Counted from the stretch's first letter, positions 27,133 through 37,276 are shown. The stretch: 64,000 bases of DNA from an uncultured Pelagibacteraceae bacterium (GCA_902613915.1 CACMJB010000001.1:62001-126000); one strand, 5' to 3'. The notes: generated by a model not told the origin, from the letters alone. Made by a program: numbers and translations.

Positions 27133-29411
27133 TTCGAATAATCAATAACATCTGAAGAATAAGCTGCAATTGAAGCTAAGTTTAAAATTTCTGACGTTGA
27201 GGCTCGAAGGGGTGCTACTTCAATAGGCTGGCCCAGACCAATTAATAAGGGTCCTATATTTTTACCTCCACCAAAAACTTTCATTAACTTAGTGGAAATA
27301 GCTGCACTGTGAAGTGCAGGCATGATTAAAATATTTGCATTTCCTACAATTTTTGAAAATGGATAAATTTCTTTATAAATTGGATTTAGGGCCACATCAG
27401 GCTGCATTTCTCCATCAAAATCAAAATCGACTTTTTCTTTTTTCAATTTCTCAATTGCATCTCTAACGTGTCTAGTGTTTCTAGAAATAGGCTTTCCAAA
27501 AGTTGAATGGGATAAGAAAGCAACTTTAGGGTCAAAACCAAACAAACGTGCAATACGTACGCACGATTTAGAAATATTTACCAATCTTTCGGCAGATGGT
27601 AACTCTGTTACGTTTGTATCCGCTACCAGGATTGTCTTTCCTTTAGATACAATCATTGTCATACCAAAAATTTCTTCATTTGGTCTTGCGTCTACAACTT
27701 TTTTTAATTTCTCAATTGAGGCTGCATAATGTCTAATATTTCCAGTAACCATTGCATCAGCATCTTTACAGGCAATCATCGAGGATCCCCAAGCTATTCT
27801 GTCATTTCTTACTAGTCGATCTACATCTCTTTCCAGCTGACCCTCTCTTTGAAGTTTTTTATAAAGGTGCTTAACATATCTTTCTCTTTTTTCCTTATCT
27901 GTAGAATTTACTATTTCAATTTTATAATTTTCATCTAAACCAATTTTTTTTAGTTGTTCTTTCACTCTATTTTCAGCACCAATAAGTATTGGTATTCCCA
28001 GTTTGTTTCTTCCAAATTCAATTGCAGCCTTGAGCATATTTTCATCTTCTCCCTCTGCGAAAATAACTCTTTTTGGATTTTTTCTAATTTTTGCATTTAT
28101 ACCTTGCATAATAGACATTGAAGGATCTAAACGATTAGTTAACTGATCTTTATATAATTGAAGATCATCAATTTTTTTTCTAGCCGCACCACTTTTCATT
28201 GCTGCTTCAGCAACAGCAGCAGGTATCACACTTATTAATCTTGGATCAAAAGTCGATGGGATTATGTAATTTTTTCCATATCTTGGTCTATCACCACCGT
28301 ATGCTGCAACTACTTCGTCTGGTACATTCTCTCTTGCTAATAAAGCTATAGCATTAGCTGCTGCAACTTTCATTTCCTCATTAATTGCTTTAGCTCTAAC
28401 ATCTAATGCACCTCTAAAAATATAAGGAAAACCAATTAGATTATTAACTTGATTGGGATAATCAGATCGTCCTGTTGCTATGATTGCATCATTCCTTACT
28501 TCTTCAATTAATTCTGGCTTTATTTCTGGATCTGGATTAGCACATGCAAAAATAATTGGATTTTTTGCCATTGATTTAATCATGTCCTTGGAAACAACAT
28601 CTTTTGCAGACAAACCTAGAAAAACATCAGCATTTTTCATAGCATCATTCAAAGTTCTTAATTTTGTCTCTACAGCATGTGCTGATTTAAATTGGTCTAT
28701 GTTTTTTCTTCCTTTATAAATTACACCTTTACTGTCACACATGATAATGTTTTCACTACTAACACCAGAACTTCTAAACAGATTTGCGCAAGCTTGAGCT
28801 GATGCTCCAGCTCCGTTTACAACTACTTTTACTTCTGAAATTTTTTTCTTTGAAATATCCAATGCGTTTATTAAAGCCGCTGTAGTAATGATCGCAGTCC
28901 CGTGCTGATCATCATGAAAAACTGGTATATCTAAAGTTTCTTTTAGTTTTTGTTCGATAATAAAACAATCTGGTGCAGCTATATCTTCAAGATTAATTCC
29001 ACCGAACGTTACGCTAATATTTTTTATCGTTTCAATAATTGAATTTGTATCTTTATTATCAATTTCAATATCAATTGAGTCAATATCAGCAAAACGTTTA
29101 AATAAAACAGACTTTCCTTCCATCACTGGTTTAGATGCAAGTGAACCTAAATTACCTAATCCTAAAATTGCACTTCCATTACTTATTACCGCTACAAGAT
29201 TACCTTTACTTGTATAATCGTATGCAAGATCAGGATTTTTCGCGATTTCTTTGACCGGAGCGGCAACGCCTGGGGAATACGCCAAAGATAAATCTCTTTT
29301 AGTAGTTAAAGGTTTAGATGATCCAATCTCAATTTTGCCTGACTTACCTTTTATATGAAAATCTAGAGCTTCTTTATCTGAATAATGATCAATTTCTGTT
29401 TTTTTTGGCAT
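27129..29411 (-). CDS. maeB: NADP-dependent malic enzyme, MaeB type (phosphotransacetylase-like C-terminus)
   Basis: Converts malate to pyruvate and CO2. The 760 residues are the long bacterial form: malic enzyme N-domain 'LAYSPGVAAPVKEIAK', 'PVFHDDQHGTAIITTAALINAL', a Rossmann NAD(P) domain 'VVNGAGASAQACANLF', then from about residue 430 a phosphotransacetylase-like domain ('RVIFAEGEDENMLKAA', 'SMIACKDADAMVTGN') thought to sense acetyl-CoA. It diverges from murJ over 70 bases. Confidence 0.96.
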   Translation of the reverse strand: MPKKTEIDHYSDKEALDFHIKGKSGKIEIGSSKPLTTKRDLSLAYSPGVAAPVKEIAKNPDLAYDYTSKGNLVAVISNGSAILGLGNLGSLASKPVMEGKSVLFKRFADIDSIDIEIDNKDTNSIIETIKNISVTFGGINLEDIAAPDCFIIEQKLKETLDIPVFHDDQHGTAIITTAALINALDISKKKISEVKVVVNGAGASAQACANLFRSSGVSSENIIMCDSKGVIYKGRKNIDQFKSAHAVETKLRTLNDAMKNADVFLGLSAKDVVSKDMIKSMAKNPIIFACANPDPEIKPELIEEVRNDAIIATGRSDYPNQVNNLIGFPYIFRGALDVRAKAINEEMKVAAANAIALLARENVPDEVVAAYGGDRPRYGKNYIIPSTFDPRLISVIPAAVAEAAMKSGAARKKIDDLQLYKDQLTNRLDPSMSIMQGINAKIRKNPKRVIFAEGEDENMLKAAIEFGRNKLGIPILIGAENRVKEQLKKIGLDENYKIEIVNSTDKEKRERYVKHLYKKLQREGQLERDVDRLVRNDRIAWGSSMIACKDADAMVTGNIRHYAASIEKLKKVVDARPNEEIFGMTMIVSKGKTILVADTNVTELPSAERLVNISKSCVRIARLFGFDPKVAFLSHSTFGKPISRNTRHVRDAIEKLKKEKVDFDFDGEMQPDVALNPIYKEIYPFSKIVGNANILIMPALHSAAISTKLMKVFGGGKNIGPLLIGLGQPIEVAPLRASTSEILNLASIAAYSSDVIDYSN

Positions 29412-29481
29412 TTTATTAAACGAGTATGTAATATAAAAAATGATAATTCACTAAAAATTTATGGCTTAATTTAGATAATTT

Positions 29482-31008
29482 ATGAACTTACTTTCTTCGG
29501 CTACATTATTTAGTTTTTTTACACTTATCAGTAGGATTTTAGGATATCTAAGAGATATTTTGATAGCTATTTTTTTGGGAGCTTCTATTTATGCTGACGC
29601 ATTTTTTGTTGCATTTAGGTTGCCAAATACTTTTAGAAGATTGTTCGCAGAGGGCACGTTTAATGCAGCATTTATCCCAAGCTATACATCGGCAAAATTA
29701 TCAAACAAAAAACATGGAAAAAAATTTGCGGATGAGATATTTAGTCTTTTAATATTAATATTATTATTTTTAGTAACATTAGTAGAAATTTTTACTCCAT
29801 ACTTAGTCTATATAATTGCGCCAGGGTTCGTTGATAGTGGGTTAAAGTTTGAAATTGCAGTAGAATTAACAAGAATTACATTTCCATTTTTACTTTTTGT
29901 AAGCTTATCATCTTTCTTTTCAGGTATTTTAAATACCAATAATAAGTTTGCAGCCGCCGCCGCCGCACCTATAATCTTGAATATAGTTTTAATTAGCAGT
30001 CTTATCATTTCCTTTTACTATAATTTAGATTATGCAAAACAACTATCGTATGGAGTTACCTTTGCAGGGATATTACAATTAATCTTTTTAAGTTATGTAT
30101 CATTGAAATATTATAAACCTAATTTTTTATTAAATTTTAAAATAACAAAAAAAGTAAAATTCTTTTTTAAAAAACTATTACCAAGTATTTTGTCATCAGG
30201 TGTTACACAAGTTAATATTCTGATTGGAACAATTATTGCTTCTTTCCAATCTGGAGCTGTTTCTTATTTATATTATGCAGATCGAGTTTATCAAATAAAT
30301 TTAGCAATTGCTGGTATAGCTGTCGGAACAGTTTCATTACCTGTACTCTCAAAAGCTTTTAAGTCAAAAAATATTAATCAAGTTTCTAAAATTCAAAATA
30401 ATTCATTTGAACTTTCATTTTTATTTTCAATTCCTGCAAGTTTAGGTTTAGTCATAGCATCAGAGGAGATAATAAGCGGTCTATTTGGATATGGCTCATT
30501 TTCTAAAGAGGATATACAGATGACTGCTGCTGCACTAAAGTATTTTGGATACGGCGTTCCAGCATTTGCACTCATTAAAGTATTACCTAACTTCTTTTTT
30601 GCAAGAGATAATACAAAAACACCTTTTTATATTTCTTTATTTATTGTTCTAATAAATGTTCTTATAAGTGTATCTCTTTTTTCAAGAGTAGGTTTTTTAA
30701 TAATTCCTATCGCGACTAGTATATCTACGTGGTTAGGTGTTTTTGTTTATCTATTTTCACTAGAGCAAAAAAGTTACTTACTTTTGAAAATGGAGCTACT
30801 AAAGAACTCATTTAAAATAATGATCTCAACGTTGATAATGTCATTAATTCTTATTTTTACCTTAGATATTTTTTCAAATAGTTTGACTTATATGAACAAA
30901 TACAAGGCTGTTTATTTAATAACAATAATAAGTTTTGTTGGATTTATTTATTTGCTATCTTGTTATTTGTTAGGAATATTAAATTTAAAAAAATATAAAG
31001 TAAATTAA
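29482..31008 (+). CDS. murJ: Lipid II flippase MurJ
   Basis: Inner-membrane MOP-family flippase for the peptidoglycan precursor lipid II. The 508 residues are almost wholly hydrophobic helices (about 14), with the MurJ signatures '[20 protein letters not shown]', '[27 protein letters not shown]' and '[17 protein letters not shown]'. Length is normal. Its stop and the trpS start share TAATG at 31006-31010. Confidence 0.96.
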   Translation: MNLLSSATLFSFFTLISRILGYLRDILIAIFLGASIYADAFFVAFRLPNTFRRLFAEGTFNAAFIPSYTSAKLSNKKHGKKFADEIFSLLILILLFLVTLVEIFTPYLVYIIAPGFVDSGLKFEIAVELTRITFPFLLFVSLSSFFSGILNTNNKFAAAAAAPIILNIVLISSLIISFYYNLDYAKQLSYGVTFAGILQLIFLSYVSLKYYKPNFLLNFKITKKVKFFFKKLLPSILSSGVTQVNILIGTIIASFQSGAVSYLYYADRVYQINLAIAGIAVGTVSLPVLSKAFKSKNINQVSKIQNNSFELSFLFSIPASLGLVIASEEIISGLFGYGSFSKEDIQMTAAALKYFGYGVPAFALIKVLPNFFFARDNTKTPFYISLFIVLINVLISVSLFSRVGFLIIPIATSISTWLGVFVYLFSLEQKSYLLLKMELLKNSFKIMISTLIMSLILIFTLDIFSNSLTYMNKYKAVYLITIISFVGFIYLLSCYLLGILNLKKYKVN

Positions 31009-32012
31009 TGAACCAAAAAAAATTAGCATTCTCGGGTGTTCAACCTACTGGAAATTTGCATTTAGGTAATTATCTTGGCGCATTAAAAAAATTTGTTTCA
31101 TTGCAGAATGAAATGGACTGTATTTATTGTGTAGTAGATCTGCATGCTATTACTGTTTTTCAAAAACCGAGCGAACTCCACGACAACGTTCTAGAAACAA
31201 CTGCAAGCTTTTTAGCAACTGGTCTCAACCCTGATAAAAGCATAATATTTAATCAATCTTCAGTATCAGGACATACTGAGCTAGCTTGGATACTAAATTG
31301 CGTTTCAAGAATTGGATGGTTAAACAGAATGACTCAATTTAAAGATAAAGCAGGATCAGATAAGGAGAAAGCTAGCGTTGGTTTATACATTTATCCAAAC
31401 CTGATGGCAGCTGATATTCTACTTTACAAAGCAACGCATGTTCCTGTTGGGGATGATCAAAAGCAACATTTAGAACTCTCAAGAGATATTGCTCAAAAAT
31501 TTAATAATGATTTTAACTGTAAAGATTTCTTCCCGTTACCAGAGCCTTTAATTTCAAAAAGTATATCCAGAGTAATGAGTTTAAGGGATGGAACAAAAAA
31601 AATGAGTAAATCTGAGGAGTCTGATTATTCAAGGATAAATTTAAAAGATAGCGCTGATGAAATTAACAAGAAAATTAAAAAAGCAAAATCAGACTCAGAA
31701 CCTATTCCTGATGACATAAAACTTTTAGAAAAAAAACCAGAGGCATTAAATTTATTAACCATTTATTCAGAATTATCAAAAACCGATTTAAAAAAAATTA
31801 TTTCAGAAATGAGTGGAAAAGAATATTCATTTTTAAAAACTAAATTAGCCGAGGCGTTAATTGAAGAGATTGTTCCAGTAAGTGAAGAAATAAAAAAACT
31901 ACTTAGCGATAAGTCACATTTAAAAAGAATTTTAAAAAAGGGCAGTGAAAAAGCTAATGTTATTGCTGAGGAAAACCTTAAAAATATACGTGAAAAAGTT
32001 GGTTTGATATAA
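31008..32012 (+). CDS. trpS: Tryptophanyl-tRNA synthetase
   Basis: Class I synthetase that charges tRNA-Trp. The 334 residues show [14 protein letters not shown] (HIGH motif, about 13-26), '[31 protein letters not shown]' for tryptophan recognition, and [14 protein letters not shown] (KMSKS loop). It overlaps murJ by one base; the murJ-trpS-nfu order occurs in other alphaproteobacteria. Confidence 0.98.
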   Translation: MNQKKLAFSGVQPTGNLHLGNYLGALKKFVSLQNEMDCIYCVVDLHAITVFQKPSELHDNVLETTASFLATGLNPDKSIIFNQSSVSGHTELAWILNCVSRIGWLNRMTQFKDKAGSDKEKASVGLYIYPNLMAADILLYKATHVPVGDDQKQHLELSRDIAQKFNNDFNCKDFFPLPEPLISKSISRVMSLRDGTKKMSKSEESDYSRINLKDSADEINKKIKKAKSDSEPIPDDIKLLEKKPEALNLLTIYSELSKTDLKKIISEMSGKEYSFLKTKLAEALIEEIVPVSEEIKKLLSDKSHLKRILKKGSEKANVIAEENLKNIREKVGLI

Positions 32013-32024
32013 TATAAAGCTTTT

Positions 32025-32570
32025 ATGATACAAACAGAAACTACGCCAAATCCTGATTCACTTAAATTTTTATCAGATAACGTGATTTCAGCTGCTGGAA
32101 CAGAAGAGTTTCATAAAAGTAAAAAAAATGAAATAACAAATCCTTTTATTAAAGAATTGTTAAACTTTGGAGGCGTAGAATTAATACTTCTTTCAAAGAA
32201 TTTTTTATCTGTAAAAAAAACAAAAGAAGTCTCATGGGAAGAATTAAAGCCTATGGTTATTTCACATTTAAATGACTATTTTGAAAAAAATAATCAGCCA
32301 ATTTTGACAGATAAAAACTTAGATAAAAAAACTAACATTAAAGACGAAACTGTTAATAAAATTCTAGATGTTTTAGATACAAAAATAAGACCAGCTGTGG
32401 CAAGAGATGGTGGTGATATAAAATTTAGGTCGTTTGAAAATGGTGTTGTTAAAGTTGAACTTCAGGGGAGTTGCTCTGGCTGCCCAAGCTCATTAATGAC
32501 ACTTAAACAAGGGGTTCAAAACTTACTTAAACATTATGTTAAAGAAGTGAACTCAGTAGAGGCTATCTAG
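32025..32570 (+). CDS. NfuA-like Fe-S cluster scaffold protein
   Basis: A 181-residue scaffold/carrier for iron-sulfur clusters. The N-terminal Nfu_N domain reads 'IQTETTPNPDSLKFL', and the C-terminal NifU domain has 'LDTKIRPAVARDGGDIKF' and the cluster-binding GSCSGCPSS (CxxC). It may supply MiaB and endonuclease III, both in this window. It follows trpS by 12 bases. Confidence 0.94.
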   Translation: MIQTETTPNPDSLKFLSDNVISAAGTEEFHKSKKNEITNPFIKELLNFGGVELILLSKNFLSVKKTKEVSWEELKPMVISHLNDYFEKNNQPILTDKNLDKKTNIKDETVNKILDVLDTKIRPAVARDGGDIKFRSFENGVVKVELQGSCSGCPSSLMTLKQGVQNLLKHYVKEVNSVEAI

Positions 32571-32571
32571 T

Positions 32572-34095
32572 ATGAAAAAAAAATTAAGTTATAGAGACAA
32601 ACTCATCGAGTTAGCTTACATTTATGATGTTAAAGAAATTAAAGAATATCAGAAAAGTAGAAAAAGCTTAACTTCCGGACAACTAGAGTTAATTTTAAAA
32701 AAAAATAAAATAATTATTCCAAAAGATTTTAAATCTAATTTTTTCAAAGATACTTTTGTAAAGCCAATTTCAAAAGCGAAATCAAATTTAATAGAATTTA
32801 AAGAGGATCAAATAAAAGCAAAAAATAGATTATTTAGAAAAGCTGAGAATTTAAAACATGATACTAAAAGAAATATTAATAGATCACTACAAAATGCATG
32901 GACTGGTTTAGGAAAAGTTGGATTAAATTTTTTAAACATTATTCCAGAATTAGGTAAAGTTGTTTACGCTTTTTTTGGAGATTTATTTACAAATATATTC
33001 AATGCAATTTACAATCAGCAAATAGATCCAAAAAAAGCAAGAAATGTAATTATAGGATTCTTTCTAATCGTTTTTGCTACATCTATAACAATAAGCGCTG
33101 TTAATTACTTTGGAGACGGTGAAGCAATAAAAAAAACAGAAGTTAAAAAACCAGAAGTAAAAAAAGAAGTTAAAAAAGAAGTAAAAAAAGAAGTTAAAAA
33201 AGAAGTTAAAAAACCAGAAGTTAAAAAACCAGAAGTTAAAAAAGAAGTTAAAAAAGAAGTTAAAAAACCTGAGCTAAAAGTTAAAAGAAAAGATGTAAAT
33301 GAAGTAGTTCTTCCGAACCTAAATTTAAAAACTGAAACAGTTTTAAACCTTTTCAAAGACGTTGATTACACTTTAAGTAACGTAAGAGTACAAAAACTTG
33401 TTAAACCAATTTATTTTACACAATTTCCCAGAGACCTTGAGACTATTCAAAGCTCAAAATTAAAAAAAGAAACATTTATACAAATTGTATTGCCCCTAGT
33501 TGTTGCAGAGAATGAGAGAATATTAGAAGATAGGGAAAAATTAAAACTTCTGTCTAATAAAAAATTTACAACTGATTTAGAGAAACAATGGTTAAGACAA
33601 AAACTCTTGGAGTATAAAGTTAAAAAGGGTGACTTAAATGAATTAATGATTAGAATGGATATAATTCCAGCCTCAATAGCTCTAGCACAAGCAGCAAAAG
33701 AAAGTGGATGGGGTACATCTAGATTTGCACTAGAGGGTAATGCTATTTATGGACAATGGACTTGGAGCGGACAAGGAATTGCACCCTTAGACAGAGACAG
33801 TAATAAAAATCATAAAATCCTTAAATTTCCAATATTAAGAGCTTCGGTAAAAGCTTATAAAAACAATCTTAACACTCATAAGGGCTATAAAGCTTTCCGA
33901 GATAAAAGAGCAAAGTTAAGAGAAAAAAATAAAAATATTAAAGGCTTAGAATTAACAGAAACATTAAAAAATTATGCTCAAACAGGTTCTGAATATACAA
34001 AAATCTTAAATCAAATTATTACTCAAAATAGATTAACTGACTTTGAGCCCGTGAAATTAGTTGGTTCTGTAAAACAAATAGAATTAAGTTCTTAA
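32572..34095 (+). CDS. Membrane-anchored Bax-like glucosaminidase with Lys/Glu/Val repeat linker
   Basis: A 507-residue probable peptidoglycan hydrolase. Residues 1-155 are cytoplasmic and basic, one membrane helix follows (about 157-180, IIGFFLIVFATSITISAVNYF), then a repetitive linker of EVKK and PEVKK units (about 189-238), an uncharacterised stretch, and from about residue 365 a glucosaminidase domain like E. coli Bax: 'PASIALAQAAKESGWGTSRFALEGNAIYG' with the catalytic Glu, then 'ILRASVKAYKNNLNTHKGYKAFR'. The linker would span the periplasm. It ends one base before the convergent deacetylase gene. Confidence 0.8.
   Translation: MKKKLSYRDKLIELAYIYDVKEIKEYQKSRKSLTSGQLELILKKNKIIIPKDFKSNFFKDTFVKPISKAKSNLIEFKEDQIKAKNRLFRKAENLKHDTKRNINRSLQNAWTGLGKVGLNFLNIIPELGKVVYAFFGDLFTNIFNAIYNQQIDPKKARNVIIGFFLIVFATSITISAVNYFGDGEAIKKTEVKKPEVKKEVKKEVKKEVKKEVKKPEVKKPEVKKEVKKEVKKPELKVKRKDVNEVVLPNLNLKTETVLNLFKDVDYTLSNVRVQKLVKPIYFTQFPRDLETIQSSKLKKETFIQIVLPLVVAENERILEDREKLKLLSNKKFTTDLEKQWLRQKLLEYKVKKGDLNELMIRMDIIPASIALAQAAKESGWGTSRFALEGNAIYGQWTWSGQGIAPLDRDSNKNHKILKFPILRASVKAYKNNLNTHKGYKAFRDKRAKLREKNKNIKGLELTETLKNYAQTGSEYTKILNQIITQNRLTDFEPVKLVGSVKQIELSS
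33136..33285 (+). repeat. Tandem GAAGTTAAAAAA repeat inside the Bax-like gene
   Basis: About 150 bases built from 12-base GAAGTTAAAAAA units with interspersed AAACCAGAAGTT variants, encoding EVKK and PEVKKPE. Units keep the reading frame, so copy number can change without breaking the protein. Minor GTA/GTT and CCA/CCT differences show partial decay. Confidence 0.9.
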
Positions 34096-35151
34096 TTATT
34101 TATCGCTAACTACAAACTGAATACCAAGCCAACGCCAAAAACCACTTGGATCTCTGAGTGAACAGTTAATTCTTCCTCTCTCACCAATAAATTTCTCATT
34201 GATATTAATTTTTAAATTAGTTTCATTTAAAAAAATTATGTCGGACTGTCTCCATTTATCCCCTTCGTTTGAAAAACAATTTAAAGATTTTAAATTTTTG
34301 ATACCGTCATAAAATTCAATCTCAACATCTGGAGGATTTTGACTTTGTAAAAGATATTTTTCTTCTGGTAGAACCTTTTTATATTTGAAAGGAAGTGTTT
34401 TCATTAAAGATTTAAACCTTTTAATTTCACCGTATTTTTCATTAATTGGAAATCTAGGAAACTCATAGAAGTCTTTGGTTTCGTCCATTACACCAGAATG
34501 CTGCCCGAAAGCATATTTAAAATTTAAAGATTTTATTATTTCTTTAAATTCAATACTATATTCTCCAAAAGGGTAAGAAAAAAAATTAGAATTTCTACCA
34601 AGTTCCTTTTTAAAAATTGATATGGATTTTTCAATATCACTTTTTATAAGTTCACTTTTTTCTTCAACTAAATATTCATGTGTGTGACTGTGATTTCCAA
34701 TTTCAACAAAATTTTCCTTGCTAATTTCTCTAATCTGATCCCATGTCATATAATTAAAAGCACCAACTTCTCTTGTGCTTACAAATAAAATGAAAGGAAT
34801 TTTCTTTTTTTTTAGTATAGGCCAAGCATTTTCATAAAAAGATGAAAACCCATCATCAATAGTTAAAAGTATTTTTCTTTGAGATTTATTATTTTTTAGT
34901 TCATTTTCAAAATTTTTAGGATTAATAAAATTGATATTATTTTCTTCAATAATTTTAATATGTTCTAAAAAATCATTCATCCTAATATTTGTAGATGGGT
35001 ATTTATTTTCATCGAACCTATGATACATCAAAGAAATTATACCGTAATCTTCTATATTTTGAGATGGTGTGTTTGAATATAAATAGCTTTGAAAAGTTAA
35101 AAAAGTTATAGATAAACTTATGATAAAAGATTTTATAATATTAAATTGCAT
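34096..35151 (-). CDS. Exported polysaccharide deacetylase (NodB family)
   Basis: A 351-residue exported enzyme; I start at ATG 35151 (MQFNIIKSFIISLSITFLTFQSYLYS signal) and not at the TTG two codons earlier. The NodB domain shows LLTIDDGFSSFYENAWPILK (catalytic Asp pair), GNHSHTHEYL (metal-binding His pair), and 'FFSYPFGEYS'. The last third has no motif I recognise. Substrate may be an N-acetylated glycan such as peptidoglycan; this is inference. Its 5' end overlaps the start of the divergent tsaB by 32 bases. Confidence 0.88.
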   Translation of the reverse strand: MQFNIIKSFIISLSITFLTFQSYLYSNTPSQNIEDYGIISLMYHRFDENKYPSTNIRMNDFLEHIKIIEENNINFINPKNFENELKNNKSQRKILLTIDDGFSSFYENAWPILKKKKIPFILFVSTREVGAFNYMTWDQIREISKENFVEIGNHSHTHEYLVEEKSELIKSDIEKSISIFKKELGRNSNFFSYPFGEYSIEFKEIIKSLNFKYAFGQHSGVMDETKDFYEFPRFPINEKYGEIKRFKSLMKTLPFKYKKVLPEEKYLLQSQNPPDVEIEFYDGIKNLKSLNCFSNEGDKWRQSDIIFLNETNLKININEKFIGERGRINCSLRDPSGFWRWLGIQFVVSDK

Positions 35152-35503
35152 TGGCAAAGATGATAAGATTGGTTTGCGTATAAATGAAAATTTTTACATT
35201 CATGAACTAGATTATAAAATTAATAATAATGATCAACTTGTATCGAACATATTAAATCTACTAAAAAAATACAAAGTAAATATAAATAATAAATTTTCTA
35301 TAATTGTTAATATTGGTCCAGGGAGCTTTTCTTCAATTAGAACGTCTCTATCAGTTGCAAAAGGAATGAAAATATCAAAAAATATAAATTTATATGGATT
35401 TAAAAATTCAGATTTAAAGCAATTTGACCTTGCAAATATTGAACTTTTGATAGGTAAAGGATTAATACAAAATAAATTGATTAAACCAATATATTTAAGT
35501 TAA
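35120..35503 (+). CDS. tsaB: Short TsaB-like protein (t6A synthesis), N-terminal lobe only
   Basis: TsaB holds TsaD and TsaE together for t6A37 formation in tRNA. Here it is only 127 residues, against about 200-230 in most bacteria. It has an N-terminal ASKHA-like strand set (FIILNCIGKDDKIGLRI) and the conserved 'VNIGPGSFSSIRTSLSVAKGMKI' that forms the TsaD interface, then jumps to a C-terminal 'KPIYLS'. The middle and C-terminal lobe are missing, with no room for a frameshifted remainder before fur. The usual next gene, rimI, is absent. Start ATG 35120 is supported by the N-terminal strand. Confidence 0.75.
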   Translation: MIKDFIILNCIGKDDKIGLRINENFYIHELDYKINNNDQLVSNILNLLKKYKVNINNKFSIIVNIGPGSFSSIRTSLSVAKGMKISKNINLYGFKNSDLKQFDLANIELLIGKGLIQNKLIKPIYLS

Positions 35504-35513
35504 ATTGCTTTGA

Positions 35514-35933
35514 ATGAATTCGATAGAGGAAAAATGTTTAAAAAAAGGTGTCAGGCTTACTGATCAAAGAAAAACTATTGCGAAAGTGATTTCTGAGTCC
35601 AAAGAAGTTTATGGCTCAAAAGACCACCCTGATGTAGATGAGTTACACAAAAGAGTCACTGCTATAGATAATAAAATAAGTATTGCCACAGTTTATAGAA
35701 CAGTTAAACTTTTTGAAGAAGCTGGAATTTTAGTTAAGCATGATTTTAAAGCTGGAAAGGCCAGGTATGAAATAAATGATGATCACAATCATTTAATAGA
35801 TATAAATAGTGGTGAAATTATTGAGTTCGTCGATAAAGATATTGAGGAACTTCAAGAAAAAATTGCAAAAAAATTAGGTTATAATCTTGTAGACCATAAA
35901 CTTGAACTTTATGGTTCTAAAATAAAAAAATAA
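35514..35933 (+). CDS. fur: Fur-family metal regulator (Fur/Mur-like)
   Basis: A 139-residue Fur-family repressor: winged helix 'CLKKGVRLTDQRKTIAKVI' and 'ISIATVYRTVKLFEEAGILVKHDF', then the metal-binding dimer domain 'DDHNHLIDINSGEIIEFVDKDIEELQEKIAKKLGYNLVDHKLELYG'. The first structural-zinc CxxC of E. coli Fur is replaced by IDINSG, as in alphaproteobacterial Fur/Mur proteins that answer to manganese or iron. The tsaB-fur-miaB order is alphaproteobacterial. The window has a second family member, Irr. Confidence 0.92.
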   Translation: MNSIEEKCLKKGVRLTDQRKTIAKVISESKEVYGSKDHPDVDELHKRVTAIDNKISIATVYRTVKLFEEAGILVKHDFKAGKARYEINDDHNHLIDINSGEIIEFVDKDIEELQEKIAKKLGYNLVDHKLELYGSKIKK

Positions 35934-35934
35934 C

Positions 35935-37269
35935 TTGCTTAAAAAAATATTCATTAAAACTTTTGGATGTCAAATGAATGAATACGATAGCAATCGTATT
36001 TATGATCTAACAAAAAAAATAAATTATCTTAAAACAGAAAATTTAGCTGAAGCTAACTGCTATATTTTGAATACTTGCCATATCAGAGAAAAAGCAACAG
36101 ATAAAGTTTATCACGATATAGGTAGGTTAAAAAAACAATTTAGAAAAAAAACAAAACCAATAGTAGTTGTAACTGGTTGTGTTGCGCAAGCAGAGGGAGA
36201 CATACTATTAAAAAAAGAAAAATATATTGATGCTGTAATTGGACCGCAATCATTTCACGAAATAAATAAAATAATTTTAGATTTAGAAAAAAAACAAAAA
36301 TCAATCAATTTCACTGAATTTGATGTAATTGAAAAATTTGATAGTCTCAGTTCTTTAAAAAATTCGTGTAATAAAATTTCATCTTTTTTAACAATACAAG
36401 AAGGTTGTGATAAATTTTGTAAGTTTTGTGTTGTTCCTTATACAAGGGGCTCAGAGTATTCAAGGTCATTAAAAGAATTAATTGAGGAAGCAAAACAACT
36501 AGTTACGAATGGCGCAAAAGAAATCACTCTCTTGGGACAAAATGTAAATGCTTACAATTTTGAAGGTAAAAAACTTTCAGATTTGATATTTGAAATATCA
36601 AAAATTAAGGAATTAAAAAGAATTAGATATACAACATCACACCCAAAGGATTTTACACAAGACTTAATTAATGCTCATAAAGATTGTGAAAAATTAATGC
36701 CATTAATTCATTTACCAGTTCAAAGCGGATCAAATAAAATTTTAGAGGCTATGAATAGAAAACATACAATTGAAGAATACCAAAAAATAATTGAGAAATT
36801 AAAAATAGTTAATTCTAATATAAAATTTTCTAGTGATTTTATAATTGGATATCCTGGAGAAACTTTGGAAGATTATAAACAAACTGAAAAATTAATAAAA
36901 AATGTGAAATATATAAATTCTTACTCATTTATTTTCAGTGCAAGACCAGGTACACCTGCTTTTAAATTAGAAAAAGTTTATCAATCTGAAGCAAAGAAAA
37001 GATTAATAAGTTTTCAAAGTATTGCGGAACAAATTAAAACAAAATATAGGGAAACCTTGATTGGTGGAATTTCTAATGTCTTATTTGAAAATAAAACTAA
37101 AGAAGGAAATAAATATTTTGGTAGAGATGAATATTTGAATTCTGTGATAGTAAAAAGTAATGAAAGTTTGGTTGGAAAAATCAAAAAAGTGAAAATTGTT
37201 AATGGAAACCATAACACCTTATATGGTGAAGTACTTTCTAATTTAAATCAAAATAATTATGCTGCATAA
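35935..37269 (+). CDS. miaB: tRNA-2-methylthio-N6-dimethylallyladenosine synthase MiaB
   Basis: Radical-SAM enzyme that methylthiolates i6A37 of tRNA. The 444 residues have the N-terminal UPF0004 domain with its three Cys (FGCQMN, NTCHIR, VTGCVAQ), the radical-SAM CDKFCKFCVVPYTRG, and a C-terminal TRAM domain. The start is TTG 35935, one base after the fur stop; no ATG exists before the first cluster Cys, so TTG is needed. Confidence 0.96.
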   Translation: MLKKIFIKTFGCQMNEYDSNRIYDLTKKINYLKTENLAEANCYILNTCHIREKATDKVYHDIGRLKKQFRKKTKPIVVVTGCVAQAEGDILLKKEKYIDAVIGPQSFHEINKIILDLEKKQKSINFTEFDVIEKFDSLSSLKNSCNKISSFLTIQEGCDKFCKFCVVPYTRGSEYSRSLKELIEEAKQLVTNGAKEITLLGQNVNAYNFEGKKLSDLIFEISKIKELKRIRYTTSHPKDFTQDLINAHKDCEKLMPLIHLPVQSGSNKILEAMNRKHTIEEYQKIIEKLKIVNSNIKFSSDFIIGYPGETLEDYKQTEKLIKNVKYINSYSFIFSARPGTPAFKLEKVYQSEAKKRLISFQSIAEQIKTKYRETLIGGISNVLFENKTKEGNKYFGRDEYLNSVIVKSNESLVGKIKKVKIVNGNHNTLYGEVLSNLNQNNYAA

Positions 37270-37276
37270 AAAATAG

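Noticed and set aside
33136-33285. CRISPR-like repeat array
   Set aside because: Units are short, contiguous and in frame with the protein; there are no unique spacers and no cas genes.
33105-33356. Minus-strand ORF of 83 residues (TSFLTSFLTS...)
   Set aside because: It is the mirror of the EVKK repeat in the Bax-like gene; low complexity and no separate signals.
35120-35514. Frameshift as the cause of the short tsaB
   Set aside because: The protein ends in a TsaB-like PIYLS and fur begins 11 bases later, leaving no space for a displaced C-terminal half.
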